Source: Proteles cristata cristata (lineage: Eukaryota; Chordata; Mammalia; Carnivora; Hyaenidae). From it: a stretch of DNA of 64,000 nt. The stretch spans positions 372,001 through 436,000 of the forward strand of contig JAESUZ010003295.1 of the NCBI GenBank assembly GCA_017311185.1. Direction: 5' to 3'. Positions 22,966 to 33,549 of this stretch are shown here, piece after piece. A model generated the notes under the pieces. It was not told the origin of the DNA, did no database searches, and was given only the letters and a program-made list of their open reading frames with translations. The translations under genes were made by a program, and so were the position numbers. Each line of letters opens with the position of its first letter. Within the stretch, counting starts at the first letter, position 1.

Positions 22966-24329
22966 CCCAATAAGACAAGAATCTTCTCTGACTTGTTAAC
23001 CACCCTATTCCCAACTAGTACTGTGCTGACAAGCACATACTAGGTGCTCAATAAATATTGGTTAAATGAATGACTATAAAGCACTTATGGCCTTACAACA
23101 TATTAGAGTTTGAGTATAATATGTATTATTATTCTCCTAAGGGTTAAAGCAAAGCTCAGATGAAATTGCCCAATAAAATTGGACCATTTTCTCACTCTCA
23201 AAAGCTGTAACACCAGCCTAGTTATACTGTTTGGATTCAATCATATTACAGCAGCTGTGCTTTGCTTATAGCTTGTCATTGGTTCTAAACTCCTGAGTGT
23301 ATTCATAAGCTTTCTACCATCAAGTTGACTTCTCATCACAGTTTTATACAGTGAACTCCTTCAGCCAACCCACTGAAGCCCTTATTCTTATCTCTCTCTA
23401 CAAAATCACTTCAAAGTTGATGTGGCACTTTCAATTGGAACCTCATCCTTACCACACCATAACTTTGAGATATGCCTGAGTCCCGTTCTCACTTGTCTTT
23501 AGCATTTGGTCCTCCTTGAACTTGCTCCTTTGTTAACATTTTTCATTCTCTTCTTTATGGTGGAGTTACTTGGATAAGGTTAGATAGGATCTGCAGCTGG
23601 GGAATACACTTTTGTCAAGACTTAAGAAGGGCTTGTTGGGCTTTGGTCTTTCTGCATGGAGAACAGGATAGACCTAGAGTTTGATCTTCTGAAAGTTCTG
23701 TGTTAATTATTAAATAATGGTTCATTGTGAGAGGAAATGATATATTTAGTTCTGGACACTTTACATTTGAGTTAACAAAAGGAGATATTCCAGAAGAAAA
23801 TGGAAATATTAAAATTAACCTTCAGTGAAAGTCAAGTCTATAGAAACAGTTTAAATATTTTATTGAATAGCTTATACATCCTATGAATTTATTATACATT
23901 ACTCCCTGACCTCATTCTTCAAACCTCACCCAAACTTTGACCCTCTCTTGCATAGCCCAGAATTATAAGAAAGCTCAGGAATGGAGTAAGGCTCAGGAAT
24001 AAAATATAAGGCCTGATGTTCACTTGCTTGGTAATTAAAAATAACAAGAGCTTTTTAAAGCAGTATTAATATGTCACCAAGGTCACTAAATCAGTTTAGA
24101 ACATTGGCAGCACTTGTATATAAGAGCATAAGAATAACCAGACTCTCCCTTGCAAGCTCTCATATAATTTTAAAATGAGTCATAGAGTCTGTGTACTTTT
24201 GGAAAATCTTGTTTTCCCATATGAACTCTTTTTGGTATAGGTACTATATTTTGACAATCATTTGGCCAACCCAGCTAGTCTGGTTTAGTTCCTGCTGATA
24301 TACTTATTATAATATACCAGAGTTTATTT
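22966..24329. other. mostly non-repetitive DNA
   Basis: At 23023-23075 a LINE2/MIR-like tail is present (AGGTGCTCAATAAATATTGG). The rest shows no supported gene, exon or repeat. Confidence 0.5.
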
Positions 24330-24710
24330 AATTATGCCCCTTTGACAGTTTTTACTATTACAAACATGCTACAGTAAGTCTCTTTATATTCTTTGCATAC
24401 ATGTGCATATAATTCATTAGGCGAGATCTCTAGAAATGGAATTCTTGGTTGAAGGGTATATGCATACAATGTCTTGGAAGATATTGTCAAATTGCCCTCT
24501 GAAAAAGCTGAACCAATTTAAATTAATGCCAATGGTGTTTTATTGTTTTAATTTGCATTTTCCCATTGGTGCAGTTGAACATCTTTTCATGTGTTTAATT
24601 ATTCATTTGTATATCCTTCGTGAATTGTTTCTATTTTTCCATAATGTTTTATATTGTTTTATTATTGACTTGTAGAAGTTCTTTATACAAGAAATAAAAT
24701 GATAGGTGTC
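24330..24710 (-). mobile_element. ancient L1 (L1M type) ORF2 3' relic
   Basis: Reverse complement of the ORF2 end/3' region of old L1s: GAACATCTTTTCATGTGTTT (24578-24597), then GTAGAAGTTCTTTATAC (24673). No coding capacity. Confidence 0.75.
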
Positions 24711-25210
24711 ATAATGGAGCTTGCCTATAACTAGAACCTAGGCCCAGAAGTTCCCTACTTATTAGAAACAATTTCAGAGAACACCAGTATCAGAGGCTGA
24801 TACTGAACACCAATATCACAAGGCTATTTATGACTCTGCTGGAACAGGACAAAAATACTACCACTCTATAATCATGTCCTAGCATAGATAAAAACAAGAA
24901 CACTGTGCAAATTATTTTTAAAAAATGACCAAACATCCCCTCCTCCCAGCTAATACAATGGCCTGCTACTGCCTTATCAATTATAATTTCGGCTCCATTC
25001 AAGTCCTACCACATCCTGGATAATTAAAATATCCAATCATGAAATTGCCCCAGGTTCTGACAGACTCTCCCCAAACTTAATACAAACCCAAACACAAAAA
25101 AATTCCTCTTAACCCCCTCTTACTAAGATGTCCCACAGGTTCCCCATGGTGCACAGTCTCTCTTGTTGCAGCATGTAAAAATCCAACTCTGCTTACCTAC
25201 TGGTAATGTT
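24711..25210. mobile_element. possible LTR relic
   Basis: Ends with GTTGCAGCATGTAAAAATCC and AACTCTGCTTACCTAC (25167-25202), resembling the U5 end of some class I ERV LTRs. No retroviral internal region, poly-A signal pairing or TSD was identified, so this is tentative. Confidence 0.3.
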
Positions 25211-25494
25211 TCCTGGTACTTTCGGCTGGTGGACACAGACCTCTAGATATTGATTGCTTTCATTCATGATACAGATATTTCCCCCTTGTCTTTCTGTTGT
25301 CTCTTAACCTCATTTATTGTATCTTCTATTATTGAAAAGTTGCTAATTTTATGTTGTCAGTTTTATCAGTCTTCTCCTTTATGGCTTCTTAGCTTTGTGA
25401 CTTATTTCCCTGCCTTAGGTCATAAAAATAGTATCTTTTTTTAAGTTGTTTTTTTATTAATGTTTCCTTTAATCTATCCGGGCTTTAAGTTTTT

Positions 25495-25790
25495 ATGTAG
25501 ATAATGAAGACTGAAGTTCTGTCCAAATCTAAAACACTTTAGGACTTGATTCACACCCATCACTTTCTCTGGGTGGCTTTCCTTGACACTCTTTACCCCT
25601 CCATTTCAACAGTATGGGTTAGGAGTCATTGTGTTTTGTTCCCATAGCACACATCCCAACAATCATCAGTTGTCTTAGAATAGTTTGCTTGAAAGCAAGG
25701 GCAGCATTTGTTTGTTTTACCTCCATGTCTAGTATGTTGACTACACAGTAGAAGTTTAATTAATATTTATCAACTAACTGACTATTCTCC
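25495..25790 (+). mobile_element. L2 LINE 3' end
   Basis: Typical order of L2 3' features: GGCTTTCCTTGACACTC, CCATAGCACACATC, AAAGCAAGGGCAGCATTTG, then GTAGAAGTTTAATTAATATT. Diverged. Confidence 0.7.
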
Positions 25791-25869
25791 TTACTTCATC
25801 TCCTGGAGAGTGGAGACCAGATCTTATTTGGTGGACTTTTACTGGTGTATTTGAGATTTGATTTGAGAA

Positions 25870-26200
25870 TGAAAGAAACCAGAAATTGTAGTCCCTGGGT
25901 TGTTGCCATGGCAACGGTGCGGGTTTTTCAGGTCTGCAATGTCAGTTGTGCTTTACAATTATCTAAGAAACTGACTGCTTGCCTCATTCCCTTTCATAAT
26001 TTTATCCCCACCTATTTACACTTAAAAAGTAAAATTATGCAAACTGCATGAATATTTTCTGTGCAGTTTCGCAAAATCCCTTTCGGGGGGGATCTGGCTC
26101 CTTCTTGGATTAAGGCTGAGGGGACATAACATAGTGGACGCCTGTCCTCCAGGGACCACAGGCATCGGGACCAAGGGACCATGCAGGGTCCTGAGCTATC
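25870..26200 (+). promoter_or_regulatory. candidate RFX/ZNF143-type promoter and first exon
   Basis: 25902-25915 is GTTGCCATGGCAAC, a perfect 14-bp palindrome and an ideal RFX X-box, the site typical of ciliary and sperm gene promoters. Six bases upstream, the minus strand of 25879-25895 reads GGGACTACAATTTCTGG, close to the ZNF143/Staf core ACTACAATTCCC. A splice-donor consensus (ATC|GTAAGA) lies at 26201, about 290 bp downstream. An ATG at 26181 (ACCATGC context) opens only a few codons before that donor, so an exon here would be largely 5' UTR. No TATA box. The motifs are seen; promoter activity and strand are inferred. Confidence 0.5.
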
Positions 26201-26248
26201 GTAAGAGTTACTGGAGAAAGATTAGGCACCAAGAGTGGATAAAAACTT

Positions 26249-26466
26249 GGGGCGCCTGGGTGGCTCAGTAGGCTAAGTGTCCAACTTCAGCTCAGGTCAT
26301 GATCTCGTGGTTCGTGAGTTGGAGCCTGGCACTGGGCTCTGTGCTGATAGCTCAGAGCCTGGAGCCTGCTTCAGTTTCTGTGTCTCCCTCTCTCTCTGTC
26401 CCTCCCCTGCTCGCACTCTGTGTGTGTGCCTCTCTCTTTCTCAAAAATAAATAAACATTTTTTAAA
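26249..26466 (+). mobile_element. SINEC_Fc-type SINE
   Basis: GGGGCGCCTGGGTGGCTCAG head, degenerate B box, TCAAAAATAAATAAACATT tail. Imperfect TSD AGTGG(A/G)TAAAA at 26234-26244 and 26467-26477. Confidence 0.95.
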
Positions 26467-27744
26467 AGTGGGTAAAAGCCAAAAAGTACCTGCCTTTTGA
26501 GTACTTTCCCATATTCTGAAGGCTGGGTGAGTCTAACCTGAACCATCCAATAGGTCAGAGCATGCACGCCCCCTAGGGAAAAAAAATTTTACAACCAGAA
26601 GTGGAGCAGGTGGCTTATAGGGAATGCAGTCTCAAGGCCTCTTAGATGGGACTAGGAGGCCGCTCAGCCCCAGGATTGTCTCAGTCATTTGCCTCAGAAG
26701 GAAGAAGCTGTTGTGCTCCTTATTAATGAGACATAGAATAACAAATGGGTGAGATGATGGCTATAGACAATCTGGGGTAGAATCTGACGGCTTCCTAAAT
26801 TTCACCCTCCTGAAGAATAGGGGCTACTTTCTTTCAGTCTCTTTCTTTGAAACTTCTGAGGGTTCCAGAATCTGACTAGGACTCTTACTTTGCTCACCTA
26901 AGCATTGGAGTGAGGGAGTAGGGTTGTTTGGTTTGTTTCTTTTTCCTGGAGAGTGCTAATGGGACAGCTTGAGTCTGTGAAGATGCTTAACACATTGCTT
27001 AGCACAAAGAAGCCAGTAGGTATGTGGCCTTTGTGGAACCTAATATGGTAAAGGCCTCTGAGGGTAAAAGTGATTACCCATTATGTGGTACCTACTCGGA
27101 AGGAACAAATATATGGTTTGGGTCAGAAGATCTATGGGTCTGTCCTTGCCCATTGCTTGACTCCCCATAGTAGCTCTTGAACACTCCTTCATTTCACTGA
27201 AGAAAAAACTGAGAGATAAAGGGCCCCGATCAAGGTCCCACCATTTCATAGCAGCAGCATTAAAACTAGTACTCAGGGCTCATTCTACAATGATTTACCT
27301 GCAGGCAAGCCAGTGAGGTATGGAGATCAGCTTCTCACACATCTGAGAATGGATAAAGGCTAGGGAGGCAGTGTGAGGGAAAAGTGTTATAAGAATGCTG
27401 ACCTTCTGCTTAGACAAATGGATGTCTCCTACATCTAGGGAATTTCTTGTGTAGGTTGGTTATATAAAGCAAGTTTACCCTTCCTGTGAGCTTTGTGAAG
27501 TGAGGAATAACTGTTTGAATATCCAGCAATAAGGAGCCTGGGATCTATGAAATTGGACATATTTAATTGTATCCTGTGCTCCAACCTAAGCGGTATTATC
27601 CATTATATTTTATGTCCCCTCTTCCTTGTAGTGATTATTATTAAAAGTTCTAAGCTAACCTATGAAATGATGGGATTAGAGGATTTTTATTGTTTTCTTC
27701 TTAGATACCATTAGAGATTGAATTCCTAATTCAATGATAATTAG
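26467..27744. other. 1.3 kb non-repetitive DNA
   Basis: No recognised repeat. Relatively balanced base composition. It lies between the candidate promoter at 25.9 kb and the candidate exon at 29.15 kb and would be intronic if both are real. Confidence 0.45.
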
Positions 27745-27940
27745 CACCATGGGGTTTGGAAAGAGCAGAGGTCTTAACATTAGGAGAGACTAGATTCAAG
27801 TCTCAGCTTTATCATTAAATCTGACATAAATTATTTCTCTGAGTTTTCTTATCTATTAAATAAGAGTACTGATACTTCATCAGGCTGTGGTTGAATACAC
27901 ATGAGATTTTTACCAGTGTAAAGCACTTGACACATGGGAA
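27745..27940 (+). mobile_element. MIR SINE, diverged
   Basis: Pattern GAGACTAGATTCAAGTCTC, TTTCTCTGAGTTTTCTTATC, then GTGTAAAGCACTTGACACAT (27917-27936), as in the MIR core and 3' end. Confidence 0.8.
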
Positions 27941-29149
27941 AGGGTACACTGGTTTCAAGAATTTTGAGCTTCATGTCCCCAAATGTCCCTGAGTTGTAGT
28001 TGAAAACGTAGAAAAGTAAGAAACACAGATAGAAGAAGTGCTGAGAGGAAGTTCTGGGAAAAATCTCTTTTACTGAGGGAATGGTTAGCAGGTGGCATGT
28101 AGCCAGAATTTGAAATGCCAGCATGTAAAATAAGATGGTTTAATTTCCATAGAGTTCTTCATATGACAGGCTGGACTTCTAAGAGTCTGTATCTATTTTC
28201 TTAAAAGATGGCTTTTTCTATGACCTACAGCTGTCCTCCAAGCTAGATAATGGCCAGACATTGGAGACAGAAGAGTAACCTGTGTTGAAACTCAGGAATA
28301 TCCTCCCTGGAATCAGGAGTTCAACCTAAATGGGGGCTCCTTTGGCCCAAATATTTCTTCCCATAGCTTCTTTGAATTATCTCTGACTCAATTCTGGAAG
28401 CTATGACCTGAAGGGTTGAAGTAAAAATGACACAAAGGAACAGATACTGGAAGGACAGGAGCAGATTCTTAATGTTCTGCCCAAGGGTATCTAGTTCTGT
28501 GTTCAGTAGCAGAATCCAAAAAGTGATGAGGAATGTGTAACCATGACATAAGATAAAACTTGCAGAAAGCATCCTGGAAGTTCACATAGTAGGTGAGATA
28601 GGACACTTGGGTGATCAGGGAGGAAGGGAAGCTAGAAGGGCAGAGTTGAAAGGAAGGAATAGAACTCATTGCCTCTGTTTCCCATAAGGACACACATTCA
28701 GTATGTGGAATACTGGAAAATATTCTTGAGGATTTTCTTACAGAAAGGAAAACAAGGAGCAGCAGTGAGGAATGAATTTATGTATTTTTGGGCCACTATC
28801 CTTCTTGTGTGTTATAAGATTTGTATTTCTCTTGGGCCTCTAATCTTTTTTAGAGAAGTTTGTGATTCTTTCCTAAGGCCCTATACTTCTAATATTAATT
28901 TATCTCTTTGGTTGTAGTTGTTAACTACTGTAGCATAGCAGAGGTTATGATGGGAATGCATGAAACTAGAAGGCATGAATACAGGACACCAAAGTTGAGT
29001 AGAGTACTATACTCTAACTCTCAATACCCTATATCTCAGTAGATCCTAGCTTTAGCTTTAGGCCAAAGTCTTTTGGAAATTTATCTAATATCCCTAATAA
29101 TCCCTGAAAACAGGACTCTATTTTCTCTTTCCTCTTCTCTTTTCCTCAG
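27941..29149. other. 1.2 kb non-repetitive DNA with weak minus-strand frames
   Basis: No repeat recognised. Two overlapping minus-strand frames (28321-28572, 83 codons; 28469-28693, 74 codons) are hydrophobic and lie in different registers. They could be a decayed coding segment but match no family I know. Not called as a gene. Confidence 0.4.
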
Positions 29150-29366
29150 GTCTATGCACAGCTCAAGCCAGTTTTCCAAGAAGTCTTAACCCTGAATACT
29201 ATAGCAACAGGAATGGTCTTCAAGTCTAAATCCAGAATTAGGACCAGAAACTCAGTGGATTTGTGACTTCCCCAGTACAGAAAACTAATCAATAACTTGA
29301 AGAACTTCCCTAAGAGGAGGGGTCACAATGTCTGTATCCCAGGTTGGAGGAAAATGGAAAGTCCAG
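29150..29366 (+). CDS. candidate 5' exon of an unrecognised host gene (mostly 5' UTR)
   Basis: A 217-bp segment bounded by a strong acceptor (a pyrimidine run of about 30 bases ending TTTTCCTCAG at 29149) and a strong donor (CCAG|GTAAGTGAG at 29367). It lies in unique DNA. No frame is open throughout: the first frame is open for 38 codons and then stops, so the body is non-coding. An ATG at 29328 (CACAATGT) opens 13 codons to the donor in phase 0, MSVSQVGGKWKVQ. I do not recognise this N-terminus. It could be the start-codon exon of a + strand gene whose promoter is the X-box region at 25.9 kb, an exon of a lncRNA, or a chance pairing of good splice sites. Confidence 0.4.
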
Positions 29367-29621
29367 GTAAGTGAGTGGAAATGTCTGAGTTATTTAAGCC
29401 TGATATAGACAGAAAACAGCTTATGACCTTTATCCTTCTACCCCCAGCCCAAACTTCTTACTCTCACTTTCTGAGAAGCAAATTCAGTTTGGGACCATCG
29501 TAGGGCCAAGCAATAGAAGGTCTTGAACGCAAACTACATTCCTAGAATGTAGTTATGGAGAACAGATCTAGATTTCAAATCAATGATGAAAAATACATAA
29601 AAATACATTTCAACTTTCGTT

Positions 29622-30177
29622 CAACTTTTCATATGTTAGGGCCCCTTTCTCCCTAGCTGCTTTCAAATTTTTCTCTTTGTCCTTATATTTTGCCATTTTT
29701 ACTATGATATGCCGTGCAGAAAGTTGATTCAAATTAAGTCTGAGGGGAGCCCTCTGAGCCTCTTGTATTTCAATGTTTACTTCCTTCCCCAGGTTGGGGA
29801 AGTTCTCGGCTATAATTTGTTCCAGAACTCCTTCAGCACCTTTCCCTCTCTCTTCCTCTTCTGGGATTCCTATGATACGGATATTGTTGCATTTGGCCAT
29901 GTCCCTGAGCTCTTGAACGCTTCTTTCATGTTCCTGGATCAGTTTGTCTCTTTTTTTTGTCAGCTTCTTGTTTTCCTATAATGGTATCTTCTAAATCACT
30001 TATTCTCCTTTCTGCCTCTTCAATCCATGCATTGGAGGCCTCTAATTTATTATGTATCTCATTTATCGCATTTTTTAATTCATCATGCCTATTTTTATTC
30101 GCCATTTTGTCTGTAGCCATAGTTTCTTTGATGTCCCCTATGCTTTTTTCCAGCCCAGCTATTAATTTTATGACTAT
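29622..30177 (-). pseudogene. L1 ORF1p fragment
   Basis: Minus-strand ORF1 coding in two frames. The coiled-coil part (29926-30120: KNAINEIHNKLEASNAWIEE, then RRISDLEDTI) is followed by the RNA-recognition part (29610-29900: NNIRIIGIPEEEERGKGAEG, then a LNLNQLSARHIIVKMAKYKD-like C-terminal block). ORF1p is the RNA-binding trimeric chaperone of L1. The piece is cut on the right by a SINE that lacks a TSD, and the rest of this L1 is absent. Confidence 0.9.
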
Positions 30178-30178
30178 T

Positions 30179-30219
<41 letters not shown>

Positions 30220-30375
30220 GAGGGTCAGAGAGAGAGGGAGACACAGAATCTGAAGCAGATTCCAGGCTCTGAGGTGTCAGCACAGAGCCTGACATAGGGC
30301 TCGAACTGATGAACTGTGAGATCATGACCTGAGCTGAAGTCAGATGCTTAACCAACTGAGCCACCCGGATGCCCC
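30178..30375 (-). mobile_element. SINEC_Fc-type SINE without TSD, joining two L1 pieces
   Basis: Reverse-strand SINE with a long (GA)n tract at 30180-30214, ending AGCCACCCGGATGCCCC. Its left flank is L1 ORF1 and its right flank is L1 ORF2 C-terminus; no duplication of target sequence is present. Confidence 0.93.
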
Positions 30376-31190
30376 GTCTTCTGCCCATTTCTTAACTGAT
30401 TATTTATTTTTGGGGTGTTGAATTTTATTAAGTGCTTTCTATATTTCAGATACTAGCCCCTTATCACATATGTCATTTGCAAATATCTTCTCCTGTTTCA
30501 TAGGCTGCCTTTTAGTTTTGTCTTTTGTGTCCTTCATTGTGCAGAAGCTTTTTTTATTTTGACGAAGTTCTTGCAGTTCATTTTTCCTTTGTTTCCCTTG
30601 CTTCAGGAGACATGTCTAGTAAGAAGTTGCTTCAGCCAATGTCAAAGAAGTTGCTGCCTGTGTTCTCTTCTAGGATATTTATGATTTTCTGTCTCACATT
30701 TAGATCTTTTATCCATTTTGAATTTATTTTTGTGTATGGTGTAAGGAAGTGGCCCAGTTTCATTCTTTTGCATGTTTCTGTCTAGTTTTCCCAACACAAT
30801 TTGTTGAAGAGACTGTCTTTTTTCCATTGGATAACCATTTTTTAAATGTTTTTTTCCTTTTTTTTTTTTTAATTTATTTCTAGGAGAGAGAGAGAGACAG
30901 CGTGAGCAGAGGAGGGCCAGAGAGAGAGGGAGTTAACCATATAGTTAGTTGTGGGTCCATTTCTGGGTTTTCTATTCTGTTCCATTGATCTATGTGTCTA
31001 TTTTTGTGCCTGTACCATACTGTCCTAATGATTACAGCTTTGTAATATAGCTTGAAGTCTAGAATCGTGATGCCTCCCACTTAGCCTTTCTTTTTCAACA
31101 TTACTTTGGCTGTTTGGGGTCTTTTCTGGTTCCACACAAATTTTAGAATTGTTTGTTCTAGCTCTGTGAAAAATGCTGGTGTTATTTTGA
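30376..31190 (-). mobile_element. L1 ORF2 3' portion of a twin-primed insertion
   Basis: Minus-strand ORF2 from the CTTCTGCCCATTTCTTAACT block (KKWAED region) to the FFTELEQ-like block at 31150-31187. A truncated SINE is inserted at 30841-30932. It is followed at 31196 by the upstream ORF2 part in the opposite orientation. The 3' UTR and tail are missing on the left, where the TSD-less SINE sits. Confidence 0.9.
30841..30932 (-). mobile_element. truncated SINE (tail and body only)
   Basis: T-rich tail, then the reverse complement of the SINE body (GAGAGAGAGAGACAGCGTGA). The tRNA-derived head is absent. The short repeat TAACCAT flanks it (30833-30839 and 30934-30940). Confidence 0.8.
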
Positions 31191-31195
31191 ATATG

Positions 31196-31733
31196 ATGAG
31201 GATGTCCACTGTCACCACTGTTAGTCAACATAGTGCTAGAAGTCCTAGCCTCATCAGTAAGACAACAAAAAGAAATAAGAGGCATCCAAATCAGCAAGGA
31301 AGAAGTCAAATATTCACTCTTCACAGATGACATGAATCTCTACGTGGAAAACTCAAAAGACTCCACTATAAAACTGCTAGAACTAATACATGATTTCAAC
31401 AAGTCACAGGACATAAAATCAACATACAGAATTCTGTTGCATTTATATACACCAGTTGCATTTATATACACCAATAATGAAACAGCAGAGAGAGAAATCA
31501 AGAAATCAATCCCATTTACAATTGCACCAAAAAGCATAAGATACCTAAGAATAAATCTAACTAAAGAGGTAAAAGATCTGTACTCTGAAAACTATAGAAC
31601 ACTTATAAAAGAAATTAAAGAAGACACAAAGAAATGGAAAAACATTCCATGGTCATGCATTGGAAAAACAAATATTGTTAAAATGTCTATACTACCCAAA
31701 GAAATCGACACATTCAATGTAAACCCTAAGTAA
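31196..31733 (+). mobile_element. L1 ORF2 5' portion, inverted (twin priming)
   Basis: + strand ORF2: a 166-codon frame at 31233-31733 starts just after the palm-domain GCPLSP-like block, [20 protein letters not shown], with [12 protein letters not shown] in place of the usual FADD (A to T, outside the two aspartates). It ends at LPKEIDTFNVNPK, which is exactly where the minus-strand half at 31187 takes over. Together the two halves are one L1 with its 5' segment inverted. Confidence 0.92.
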
Positions 31734-31999
31734 ATTTTCCTTTGTTTCTTATTGAGAAGATGACAGGCTATTAGTTAATTCAGAAATCATAATGCTGAGA
31801 AGTAGGGACTGCCAGGGAATTGCTATGATGAAATCTGACCAAAGGCTTCAATGGTGAAGGTAGGGAAGATGATTTTCTGATAGTTTGTAGTGTGCATTTG
31901 TTTACATGTGTGGGTATTTCTGGAATGTGGTTTCAGAAATGTGCTACAGAGGATAGATGGTCCTACATATACCTAGCCTGTCTTACTAAGCTTCTAAGT

Positions 32000-32297
32000 C
32001 ATGAGTTGGCAAACATTTTCTATAAAGGACCAGATAGTAAATATTATTTACTTTGCTAGTCATAGTCACTATCACAACTACTCCACTGTGCCATTGCAGC
32101 ATAAAAGCAGCCATAGACAAAATGTAAACAAGTATGGACATTTAAATATGAATTTATACAATTTTATGCATCACAAAATATGCTTCTTCTGATTTTTTTC
32201 AACCATTTAAAATTATAAAACCTACTTTTATTTACAGTTCATTTAAATCCAGGTGGCAGGCCAATTTTGCCTGAGGGCTGCAGTTTGCCCATCCCTA
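32000..32297. mobile_element. hAT-Charlie type non-autonomous DNA transposon
   Basis: About 300 bp with degenerate terminal inverted repeats: left GAGTTGGCAAACAT (32003-32016), right CAGTTTGCCCATCCCTA (32281-32297). Internal text such as AAGGACCAGATAGTAAATAT fits the TTGGCAAAC-type hAT MITEs. An 8-bp TSD is not clearly preserved. Confidence 0.75.
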
Positions 32298-33026
32298 TTT
32301 TATAAGATTTCATTGTGCATTTCGAAAGTACAGAGTGGGGTGTAAACTGTGGGCATTTACAAGGGGATATCAAGCTGGATATTCAGAGTTGAGTATCCAA
32401 TTAAATATAGGCCAGAATCAAGCATTATGATCTCTTTTGGAACCCAGGGATTTTAAATACTACTTTCAATTTTGATTAACATAATACATGCAGTAAGAAC
32501 AAAAACTCAAATAGCATTGAAAAAATTACTATAAATATAGTGACTTTCTACCCCACTCCTTCTTACTTCCTCAAGTCTTCCTGCCCAGAGACAACAACTT
32601 TGGACTCCTTTTCTAGCTGTGGCTTCTGGCTTTTATATCTCTCTGTTTACCTATCTAACAAATTTCCAATATTTTTTTCATTCATTTATTTTTGGCATTG
32701 TCCTTTGACTTCCTCTTATGGTAGATAGGAATGGTAGAGAAAATTTAGCTTTGCTGTGCTTCCATCCTCTCTGCTCTTCTTTCCCCATCCTCCCAGTAGA
32801 GTTATATACAATTTTTGGTCAAGTCAATATTCAGTATTTACATTATTAGTATTTACTGTGATTACATTTTTACTTCTGCCCTAACATTAATAATTGCTTT
32901 ATCTTTTCACAGTTTTTACATAAATTTCTTTTACCAATTGGTATTTCTTCTCACATCTTGTCTTCCAAAATCTTTTCATTACAGATCCCCACAAGGGCAA
33001 CCTCATCAGCTAATCTATCATTTCCA

Positions 33027-33029
<3 letters not shown>
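32298..33029. other. old AT-rich DNA, possibly containing an L1M-type 3' end
   Basis: Around 32500-32640 the wording (CAGAGACAACAAC after a pyrimidine-rich block) resembles 3' ends of very old L1s. Too diverged for a firm call. Nothing else identified. Confidence 0.35.

Positions 33030-33080
<51 letters not shown>
33030..33080 (+). repeat. (GT)n microsatellite
   Basis: About 25 perfect GT units followed by a short GA-rich tract. The longest dinucleotide tract in the window. Confidence 0.98.
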
Positions 33081-33084
<4 letters not shown>

Positions 33085-33549
33085 GAGAGAGAGAGAGAAA
33101 GAGGCTCTTCCTAGAGATTTATTCTACTCCTTTGATCCTGCTGTGGAGCTGTTATTCTGAGACTTCCCTTTACTGCTGTCCTAGGAATTCCCCTTGGCTT
33201 TGTCCTGATTTAAATTATCTGTTTCTTGGATCTCATGCCTTCCTTTTTTTCTGATGGAATATATTTACTAGTAGCTTTGTCAAGATTTTTTTAAATGGCA
33301 TAATGACGGAGAAAATGGGGATAGCAGCACTTAATATGTATGACTTTTGAATCCCACTGCTCCAGTCTGGTACATAATTATCATTTTAGGATGTCTCTTC
33401 ATGATTGGGATTCTTTCACCTCTCTCTCTTGTGGGATCTCCTATGTTCTGCATCCCATTTCTTACTCCTCCTTTCTTAGTCTACTCCCCCCTTTTTTGGA
33501 GAAAGTATCCTGTAGTATCTTCTCAGAAAAAGTGCATGGGAGGTAAAAG

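Noticed and set aside
31983..32310. Processed pseudogene
   Set aside because: The segment has inverted terminal repeats of a hAT-type MITE and no poly-A tail or coding similarity.
33030..33110. Possible regulatory Z-DNA element
   Set aside because: A plain (GT)n tract followed by GA-rich sequence; nothing in the context supports a specific regulatory role.
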